Source of the DNA: Labia minor
Lineage: Eukaryota; Arthropoda; Insecta; Dermaptera; Spongiphoridae
Direction of reading: 5' to 3'
DNA: 64,000 nt
Assembly (NCBI GenBank): GCA_963082975.1
Contig: OY720350.1
Span: 4,502,597-4,566,596, forward strand
Part shown: piece after piece, positions 56,070 to 64,000 of the stretch
Position numbering within the stretch: the stretch's first letter is position 1
Layout of the letters: each line of letters opens with the position of its first letter
Position numbers and translations under genes: made by a program
The notes under the pieces: model-generated
Told to the model about the DNA's origin: nothing
Database searches by the model: none
What the model saw: only the letters and a program-made list of their open reading frames with translations

Positions 56070-56562
56070 TTTTTACTGACCGACGATAGTAAGGGAGATA
56101 TTGTTTTCACACCAAATTCCACATGTGGAGAGTTTTACATATCTTCACGAATCATGCATTTTCTTAACAGAAAAAAGTATTTTAGCATGATGTCTGTCCG
56201 TCCGTCCGTATAGATGTGTACAGCCTGAACGGCTCAACGGATTTTGATCAAATTTGGTGTATTTACTTAATGCATCGGTGGGATGAATTGATCAACTTTT
56301 GGTGCAAATCCGGAAACCGGAAGTGGTAGTATTAGCGATCGACGATAGGAAGGGAAGGGTTATTTTCATACCAAATTTCACATGAGGAGATTTTTTACAT
56401 ATTATCACGAATCATTCACTTTGCATTGGTTTTATCCTCGAGAAAAATCATCTTTATTAGTTTTTTCTTAATTAAAATTATATGACGTCATCCAGCCATT
56501 CATGACGTCACAGCCTGGTGTCTTACATATATATTATAAATAAAATAAAATTATAAATATTT
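56070..56562 (+). mobile_element. Helitron-like nonautonomous repeat, family 2
   Basis: Counterpart of 18685-19168. Starts TTTTTACTGACCGACGATAG. Two direct repeats of about 85 bases (56074-56162 and 56334-56424) flank the GTCTGTCCGTCCGTCCGTAT and AACGGCTCAACGGATTTTGA blocks. Two TGACGTCA palindromes lie at about 56483 and 56502, and TTATAAATAAAATAAAATTA at the right end. Confidence 0.8.
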
Positions 56563-56704
56563 ATGTTATCAGTTTTTTATTACATTAATAGATATATTAA
56601 AATTATTTGAAATTATTTCTGTAGCTGGAAATTAATTTATTTCAAACCGTCGGTTGGTTCGGACCTGGCCACAGGTCAACTTATTTTTTTTTAAAAAAAA
56701 TAAG

Positions 56705-56807
56705 CTGGAGTGTCTCCACTCGACTATCTCGCAATTTGAGAATTGGATTAATTAACATAATATATTATATTTATTAAATTTAATTAATTATAAATTATAA
56801 ATTAAAG
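56705..56807 (-). mobile_element. HINE 3' end fragment
   Basis: Complement of the 3' hairpin (CTGGAGTGTCTCCACTC), CGACTATCTCGCAATTTG and the AT-rich 3' part to ATAAATTAAAG. The rest is missing. It lies 110 bases upstream of a full-length copy in the opposite orientation. Confidence 0.92.
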
Positions 56808-56915
56808 AGAGTCAAGTATATTTTAATTGCTACATGATGCTTAATTATTTATTTTAAAACATAATAAAATGTTTAAGTAAGTAAATATATAGTGTAAATA
56901 ATAAAATTCACTTTT

Positions 56916-57496
56916 TACTATCTCGCCAGAAAAATTTCGATGTCGAGATTTTGATGTTTTTATACGTTTTGAAGGTTCCTGAATCATTTTCACTAAGGCT
57001 GAGAAAAATGTCTGTATATGTGTGTATGTATGTAGACAAGATTATTCAAAAACGGTTTGAGCTAGAATCATGAAATTTGGTACATGGGCATTATTCAAAA
57101 TTCGTAGTTTTCTATCAACTTTTGAAAAATTAAGCTCAACCGGAAGAGAGTCATTACCTACAACGTGTTGATTTTTTTTTCCTCTAAAGTGACCGTAAAA
57201 ATACAGATATATGTTTGATAATTTTTCACATGATTAAAAATTGTATAAAACTGCTATATATAGAATTTCAGCTTGTTTGAATCGCTGAAAGTACCGGAAT
57301 TAAGTTTTTAACACAGCAAATCACGCCAACACGTGACGTGGTGGCATCAACAAAGAGCAAAACTTGCGCTGGTTTAATAAATATTATTTATTCATTTTAA
57401 TTTATAATTTATAATTAATTAAATTTAATTTAAATATAATATATTATGTTATTTAATCCAATAAAATTGCGAGAGAGTCGAGTGGAGACACTCCAG
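56916..57496 (+). mobile_element. HINE, full-length plus-strand copy
   Basis: Begins TACTATCTCGCCAG (56916-56929). Then come GATGTCGAGATTTTGATGTT, CTGAATCATTTTCACTAAGG, a TG microsatellite of only about 20 bases, AAAACGGTTTGAGCTAGAAT, CTCAACCGGAAGAGAGTCAT and the internal hairpin (TTTCAGC/GCTGAAA near 57267-57290). The AT-rich part follows, then GCGAGAGAGT and the terminal hairpin GAGTG-GAGA-CACTC, ending CCAG. T-rich flanks on both sides fit a T/T target. No coding. Confidence 0.95.
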
Positions 57497-57989
57497 CTAA
57501 TTTTCATTTTCATTTTGTTTTTTTGTTTCTACGATAGTAAAATATGTACATTTAAAAGTTAATATTAACAAATGATTAAAATATAATGTTGTAGATACGT
57601 TAATCCAAGTTTATTTTCAGACATTTACATATAATAATTACCAGTTTTAAATATATATTAACTTTTATTTATATTAGAGTTTACTAAATGATGAAACTTC
57701 TTAGTTGAAGTTGGTTGGACGGAAACGATTATCCGAAATCTCTTCCTTGCTTGAAAATGGTGGGTGGGTCTTTCTCTCTCTTTTAGCACTGGCCCTAGAC
57801 AGACACCGATTTCCTTTGTCCCTTTTACTTTCATCTAATCACTAGAGTTCACTTCAATTGAATCTATTTTTACTTTGTCTCTCAATAGAGCTTTCAGGAA
57901 CAGATGTCTATTAACTTGATAGAAACTTGAAAACCCTCGTTTCGATTTTCGTATTGGATGGACATCAATTTTAGATAGCAAATCAATCA

Positions 57990-58027
<38 letters not shown>

Positions 58028-58612
58028 GAGAGAGAAAAAAATGATGATACATATATATGTTGTTATATTATATTAGAGGTTGTATTAAAGATTGAAATAA
58101 TTTTTTACACGCTTTTATTTACCTTACACCCGTCAAATCTTGCAACGTTAATTTGACCCTCTTCCCAATGTTCGAATGAGCTGAAATTTCGAATACCTAT
58201 GTAACTCCGATGACAATGCAATATTCTGATTCAAACTTAAATGACCTAGGAGGTATTATATTTGTCAATTAGTAATTACATATTGCATAATATTGTTACA
58301 AAATAGTAAGTACATATTGCATAATATTGAAAAATAGTAATTAAATATTAATATAATATTAATTTAAATCATGTTTAATTATTTTTTTAATTTAAATGAA
58401 TATCAATTAAAGTAATGGCGATATTGTTTTTGAAAAGATATATGTACATATAAACCAATAATAATAATAATAATAATAATAATAATCAGCCCACTATACC
58501 ACCGATTTGCTATATAATATTTTGAGGTGAAGAATCGACCTGAATTAGATTCTCTCAACTATAACCTCAAATAAAAAACCGGACAAAATTTCTATCAAGA
58601 CTAAAAATTAGG
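57497..58612. other. AT-rich spacer with AT and AAT microsatellites
   Basis: AT run 57989-58021 and AAT run 58459-58486. A balanced segment at 57700-57960 is unidentified. ACACGCTTTTATTTA near 58107 repeats the arm motif of the MITE at 58613. Confidence 0.5.
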
Positions 58613-58808
58613 AAATAAAAAAAAATATAAAAAAAACTTTTTAAAAACACGCTTTTATTTAAATGCACTAAAAAGGAGAGAAAATAATTTCTCCACACAC
58701 ACACCCCACAATTATCTTTCAATTTTAGATATGATTAATTGGTTAATTTTTAGTGGATTTAAATAAAAGCGTGTTTTTAAAAAGTTTTTTTTTTTATATT
58801 TTTTTGTT
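58613..58808. mobile_element. MITE-like palindromic element
   Basis: Inverted arms of about 45 bases: ACTTTTTAAAAACACGCTTT plus TATTTAAAT (left, ending about 58665) and its complement on the right (58757-58803). About 90 bases of unrelated sequence lie between. Class unknown. Confidence 0.75.
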
Positions 58809-59491
58809 TTTATTTTCATGTATACTACATAATACATACTACATCTATATTTTACGACACACTTCAGACTTGATCCATACAGATTTGAAAATTCTGCATT
58901 AAACCAAAAAAATAATTTTTATTATAACCCTACCATCTCAAGTTAAAATTCCAATACTATTTTTATTTTTATTTTTATTTTTTTTGTAATTTTTTTTGTA
59001 ATTTTCTTAATCTTCAATTAATATTGTTATCTACATATGTTACACATTTTATACATTATCTGAATTTATGAAGTTATCAAATCAATTTACTTAATAATAA
59101 TTTCTTGTTTGGTTCATTTAAATTTTATAAATTTTAATATTATAAATTACACTCTTGTTTAGTTAAGTTAAAAATCATTTATTCTCAATTACTATTTTTA
59201 TCAACCCACAATTCAGTAATATTCTCCACACACATTTCTTCTTTTTATATATTTACTTACATTCCTATTCTTTCTATGTACAATCATTATTCTATTATTA
59301 TTTTTTTTTTTGCTATCTCATTTTTTTTAAAGACTTTTCTAAATTTAAAACATGATTTTAATTAGTTTTAGATCCTTTACATGAGAATGAGGATGAAATT
59401 CCACTAAAACAGGAATGCATTCAAGCTCTTTTCTCAAATATCTCTCTGACATGTCTCTCTCTCTCTCTCTCCCTTATACACTTGCACACAT

Positions 59492-59526
<35 letters not shown>

Positions 59527-59659
59527 CATATTCTATTCACACCACATACACACACACACACACATACACACAATTCACATACATACAAATATAATTATTC
59601 AGTCATTTATATATAGTTAGTAAGTATACTTGTTCTCTATTTAAGGTTTGCTAGCAATA

Positions 59660-59690
<31 letters not shown>

Positions 59691-60080
59691 ATTCCAACTC
59701 ATTTATGTTTATCAACTACATATTAATAGTAAATTTGTGAATCTCGTTAAGATAATTTCTTTTTTTTTAAATTACTTTTCTGAAATATTTAAAAATAAAT
59801 TAAATTTAATATATTTAAATAAATATATATAAATATATTTATATTTTAAGCTAACCAATCATCCACATGTAATATAATAAAGTTAAAACTTGAACGGATG
59901 TATATGTGATGTAAATGAAATTTTAAACTACTACATACTACATAAACTACTAGGTTAAGAAGAAGACAAGTAAATAGAGATATTTTCAAGTCACCTATAT
60001 ATACATATACCGCAAGCTTCATTGGCGAGAATTGACTAAGGAACACATGTGTGCAAGATGGGGATGAGTTATTTTGCAAG
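58809..60080. other. AT-rich spacer; includes second copy of a dispersed repeat
   Basis: 58920-59042 repeats 39066-39195. CT, CA and TA runs at 59452-59527, CA at 59549-59570 and GA at 59658-59690. No gene recognised. Confidence 0.6.
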
Positions 60081-60300
60081 TAGCTAAGGATACTTGGAGG
60101 GGGGGGGGGGTGAAGAGATTTCCTTATGGACGAATGTTAATCAATCTTCAATATAGAAGAGAGGAGAGACATCATCCCTAAGTGGATTGCAGTCCCAGGA
60201 GCAGACATCACGGCCGAAGGTGGAAGTCCACCTTCCCAGCAATCTTCAGCCCACAGAAGTGCATTCATTAGAAACCTGAAGGACTAACTGAAGACTCATG
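60081..60300. other. GC-richer island with poly-G tract
   Basis: G12-type run near 60100, then about 180 bases of balanced sequence with the inverted pair GTGGAAGT/CCACCTTCC (GGTGGAAGTCCACC near 60220). Unidentified. Confidence 0.35.
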
Positions 60301-61061
60301 TCTCTATTTACTCCAACTATTCATATTTACATATAACAGCGAAGTGGTCGACCATAATAATTTTTAATTTTATCTTAATTTAATATTTGATTTTTCATCC
60401 GAATGAGAATTCAACTTTACCTTTTCATTCATCAACCGTCACTGGATTCACCAAACTATATTTTCTATTCATAATTAACCTCAATGATACCAAATTAAAT
60501 TAAACATCAAATTTATTAATTTTAAAACCCATTTTTTTATCATAACACAACCCATACTAAGCCTCCAATATACGACAGTATATATGTTGTTACAAATTTT
60601 TAAATTAAAAATGAATTAAAAAAAGTATTTATAAATAACGAATATGCAAATATCTGGAAAATGTATCGCCGTTTTTATTTTAATTGCAATTAAAACGACG
60701 CAAATCGAGGCTTGGGCGTATTTAGAAACCAAATATTCGATTGTATAATATAATGGATGGATGACAATAACGACAAGAATGAATGTGATGGGATACATTT
60801 CCAATTTGATCTCTATAACAATAAGCAAAACTGTCGAATTTGGGATGATGATCCTGGACCAAATATCGACAAGATGGCAGGCATGAGATGATAATAAACA
60901 CGAGACATTCTACTGTATCCATCCATCTGCTTTCAACTCAATCAGTCAGTGGTGTATGGGAAAGGTTTATGTCAATAACACAAAAACAATTTCTAAACTA
61001 AAACATGTCAATCACTAACACAAAATATTATATTATTATATAATAAATATTTTACTCTTAT

Positions 61062-61092
<31 letters not shown>

Positions 61093-61254
61093 ATTACAAT
61101 AAAAACACATTTAAACATTTCAAACAAACATTATTTTATATTATTTGTTATTATTTTTTAAATTTCAATAGTTTTAGTTTTAATACAACATAACACTTAA
61201 AATAATATTTAAATAATTTTATATATCCTATATTTTATATTATTCTAAAATTAA
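60301..61254. other. Spacer with one unexplained mixed-composition block
   Basis: 60640-60960 is less A/T-rich, and all of its long frames overlap. The minus frame (60722-60922) has a Cys/His-rich run (SCLPSC, CYRDQIG, HSCRYCHP). The plus frame ending at about 60891 has MDDNNDKNECDGIHFQF and WDDDPGPNIDKMAGMR. None has a recognised domain, so no gene is called; TA run 61064-61092 beyond. Confidence 0.35.
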
Positions 61255-61419
61255 CTGGAGTGTCTCCACTCGACTATCTCGCAATTTGAATTTGATTAAT
61301 TAACACATCTATTATATATTTAAATTAAATTAAATTAATTAAAAATTATAAATTAGAATTAATAATTAATATTTATTAAACCAGCGCAAGTTTTGCTCTT
61401 TGTCTCTGGCGAGATAGTA
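61255..61419 (-). mobile_element. Mini-HINE, internal deletion derivative
   Basis: 3' hairpin complement (CTGGAGTGTCTCCACTC), CGACTATCTCGCAATTTGAA, the AT-rich part, CCAGCGCAAG and CTCTTTGT, then directly CTCTGGCGAGATAGTA (the 5' terminus). Same architecture and nearly the same deletion junction as 38896-39060. Confidence 0.94.
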
Positions 61420-61585
61420 AAATATCAACAAAACAAAAATGTTTAGTAGACTTGTTTCTTTTTTATTTCAACGTGTACTAGTTAATGGCTCATCTTGGAA
61501 CACAATAAATTTGTACATAAAGTAAATGTGAAAAATTAAATAAATATAAAATTGTTTAAGCTTTAGTGGTTGTTTTTATTTATAA
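61420..61585. other. AT-rich spacer
   Basis: No recognised content. Confidence 0.3.
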
Positions 61586-61715
61586 TGTAATTTTGTAAAT
61601 AAAACCGAATATTGATATTTTATTGTAAAGCTATTTAAAACACAAAAAATACACAACATTTCGATTGCTCCTTTTGTAATAAATATCAATATTATGTTTT
61701 ATTTACAAAATTCCC
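61586..61715 (-). mobile_element. Retroelement-end repeat, copy 2, with inverted ends
   Basis: Complement of GAGCAATCGAAATGTTGTGT at about 61653-61672 aligns with the hammerhead-like segment at 32048. The core GAAA is kept, but CTGAAGA is lost. TTTTGTAAATAAAAC...AATATTGATATTT (61591-61622) recurs inverted at 61679-61712, so this copy is a compact palindrome around the motif. Confidence 0.65.
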
Positions 61716-62151
61716 TTATCAATTAAATAAATGTATTACAATTTATTGTTCAAGAAAAATAAAAAAATCATTTCAAGTGATTAGAAATAAAGGGAGGAAA
61801 TAATTAGAAATTAATAATGTTATTATCGTATATTATATGTAGTACTTTTTTATTTTACAATATGTTTTATTAAAAAAATTCACTTTACAACTTAGTGAAA
61901 TTTTATATGAGATTTACTTTTTAGTTATGTTCTCTCTTTCTAAAATCTAAATAAATAAAAATTTTAATAAATTCTAACTTTATTTTTCAATTGAATTAAA
62001 ACGCATTTGAAAATCTGATCCTGCTGCCCTACTACATCACTACATCCATACAATTAATTTAGGAGTTAATTTAAAATTTAGGACACAAATAATAAACCTA
62101 TCCCAAGGAGCATTGTGTTTCAAATTAAGCCACTCTACCCCTATAAAGCAC
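61716..62151. other. AT-rich spacer
   Basis: A short mixed block at 62020-62150 is unidentified. Confidence 0.4.
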
Positions 62152-62427
62152 AATTTACACGAGCTTAGTACTTGTCATTAGTTCAGGGGTGGGCAAATAC
62201 TTTGAACCGCGGGCCAAAATGAAATTTTCAAAATGTCTTCCGGGCCGGAGGACCATATTTCGAAAAAACTAATAAGATTTTTTTTTTTTTATTTAGAGAC
62301 ATATTAAACAAAAAATCAAAATAAAAGCCAACTTTTTCAACGGGCCTGCGGACGTTCAAAAGGCCCGCGCTTAAAATTATTTGCCCACCCCTGAACTAAT
62401 GACAAGTACTAAGCCCGTGTAAACTAG
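62152..62427. mobile_element. hAT-like element with long terminal inverted repeats
   Basis: Arms 62152-62199 and 62379-62427 are inverted copies with about two mismatches. They contain CTTAGTACTTGTCATTAGTT and CAGGGGTGGGCAAAT. The hAT-style CAGGGGTGGGC would normally be the outer end, but here the arms extend about 30 bases beyond it, and the same extension is seen at the solo end 25699-25752. The interior is A/T-rich with GGCCGGAGG and GGGCCTGCGG blocks. Confidence 0.8.
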
Positions 62428-63444
62428 GCTTAAGAAATATAGTAGGTATGGTATAGGATAGTAGGTATGTATGTATTTTATTTTTATTTGTTTTTTTATG
62501 AAATATTAGTATTATAAAAATATTAAAATTGGTAAAAACACAATCCATATTAAGAAAAATAAAATCTCTAATATTATAATAAAAATTTGAATAATTGTTT
62601 ATATTTGTTATACTATATTTTACAAATATATTCTATATCTTATATAAATAATCTTTATGATAATTATATCTTGTATTCTAATTGGTCTCTCTTTCTCTCT
62701 CTCTCTCTCTCTCTTTTACCATATAAATCTTGTAAAAATATATCTTTGATAATTAAATGGAAACTTGTAGGATTCATTTTCTTTTTAATATTTTAAATTC
62801 GTTAATAATAATAATAATAATAATAATAATCATCATCATCATCTAATTTATTTTATTTAATTATACATTTAGAGAATGGATTTTTTTTAAAAAAAAAAAC
62901 CTACACTTTGTGGTTTGTAATTTACCTCTGGTGTTTTTTTTTTCTTTTTTTTTGGCCTTTGGGGTTATTTTGCATTTTGTTAATGTTGTTACGACGGAAT
63001 TCTAATTCTCGCTAATAAAGTTGAGAATTACCGAAAAGAATCCGTGTTATATATATATATATATTATATAAAGCCATTCACTTGTTTCAATTCTCTACAT
63101 TGCGTTCTTTCATTTTGCTTTGTTTTTCACTCCTTTTACTTACCTCCTTCACGCCCATATAAATCTATATATAAAAATATTTACTATCACTTCTATTTAA
63201 AAAACAATAAACAAAAACAAATAAATAAAAAAACGTTATTCTGAAACAATTTTCTTTCTTATTTTTCTTAATACTATTTTTGTTGGTGTTTCATCTCGTA
63301 TCTTGATTGATGTTTCATACATTATTAATTAAACTAACACTCAACATTATCATTTGTTATTATTTCTAAATTTTTTTTATTTTATTTCTAACTGTTCTTA
63401 AAAATTAAAAATAATAAATAAGAAGCTCATATTTATTTTTATTT
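62428..63444. other. AT-rich spacer with simple repeats
   Basis: TC run 62690-62715, AAT/ATC run 62804-62842, T runs 62933-62953, TA run 63045-63064. Open frames of 66-69 codons follow composition only. Confidence 0.6.
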
Positions 63445-63645
63445 AATGGTGTAGATGTGTTATATGATCAGTACAACAGATTATTTCAACTCAATTTACC
63501 ATATATGTATTTAAATTTTTTTGAAATTTCAAGAAGTTACCAAATATTAATCATGCTTACGCTGTGTGAACCTCGTTATCATTTTCTCCACCTAGAGAAA
63601 AATTTCCTTTACCCGGCTAAGTAAGTGAACCCGGGTCCACTTACA
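63445..63645 (-). mobile_element. Very old SINE copy
   Basis: Faint collinear match on the minus strand: GTTATATGATCAGTACAACA (family GTCCTATGATCAGTAGAACG), CACCTAGAGAAAAATTTCCT and GTGAACCCGGGTCCAC at the B-box position. Heavily diverged. Confidence 0.6.
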
Positions 63646-64000
63646 AGTATCAGTTACTTACAGTGACTTTTGACTTTCATTATATAATAATATTTTGATA
63701 TTTTATGGTAGATTAGATATTTATAAATAGTCGAATATTAGATAATTAACAAATTTTTAACTCACACTTTGTTTACCTTGGATTAAATAACATGATTACC
63801 ACTATAAGACAAATCTAAAAAAAAAAAAAAATAAAGAAATAAAGAAATAAAAGTAAAAATAAACATTTAATTAAACTCATAAATTTTATTTATTTATTTT
63901 GGTTTAATATATTTTTGTGTATAATATTATATTTACGTATATTCTAATAATAATTATAATTATTTTGGAACTTTTCAGCGTTGGCAACCCTACCTAATAA
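63646..64000. other. AT-rich spacer
   Basis: No gene recognised up to the window end. Confidence 0.5.

Noticed and set aside
55795..56079. 94-codon Phe-rich frame as a membrane protein
   Set aside because: The hydrophobicity comes from T runs; there is no start context and no conservation with any other copy.

Overview
This is eukaryotic DNA, very AT-rich (by eye well over 70 percent), and almost entirely repeats. The mix of mariner, hAT, Helitron-like, non-LTR and tRNA-derived SINE sequences, with dense dinucleotide and trinucleotide tracts, best fits an arthropod, probably an insect. The species cannot be named from the sequence. I found no intact host gene, tRNA, rRNA or CRISPR array. Every long open frame examined is either a transposon relic or a low-complexity or chance frame.

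Layout. Positions 1-7740 are a tandem satellite with a 160-bp monomer, open at the left window edge. Groups of monomers are copied as larger blocks, and the array decays into broken monomers by about 7990. From 8 kb to 30 kb there is AT-rich spacer with scattered insertions: SINEs, copies of a short Helentron-like (HINE) family, a second Helitron-like family, a Penelope-like fragment and GC-rich islands. A dead mariner (29752-30739) and a short hAT (31611-31769) follow. The 36-43 kb interval holds a roughly 1-kb palindrome (37846-38820), a fold-back mariner derivative with a transposase fragment (40274-40784) and a hAT deletion derivative with an exact 8-bp target duplication (41245-42085). 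From 43807 to 50716 there appears to be one hAT insertion of 6.9 kb, heavily nested with LINE fragments, a Helitron with a textbook 3' hairpin, and strong palindromes. The 51-58 kb part repeats the same families. The last 6 kb is spacer with a few MITE-like palindromes and one long-TIR element.

Families that recur. (a) A tRNA-derived SINE of about 265-300 bp, with a T-arm-like B box and target duplications that define its ends. (b) A nonautonomous family with asymmetric terminal inverted repeats and a 3' hairpin, which match the Helitron2/Helentron architecture. (c) hAT elements whose four readable 8-bp target duplications all fit nnnTAnnn, the pattern known for the Buster group. (d) Mariner relics. 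The elements do not work together as a pathway. They record successive insertion, nesting, internal deletion and inversion next to a satellite array, consistent with heterochromatin or a pericentromeric flank (inference).
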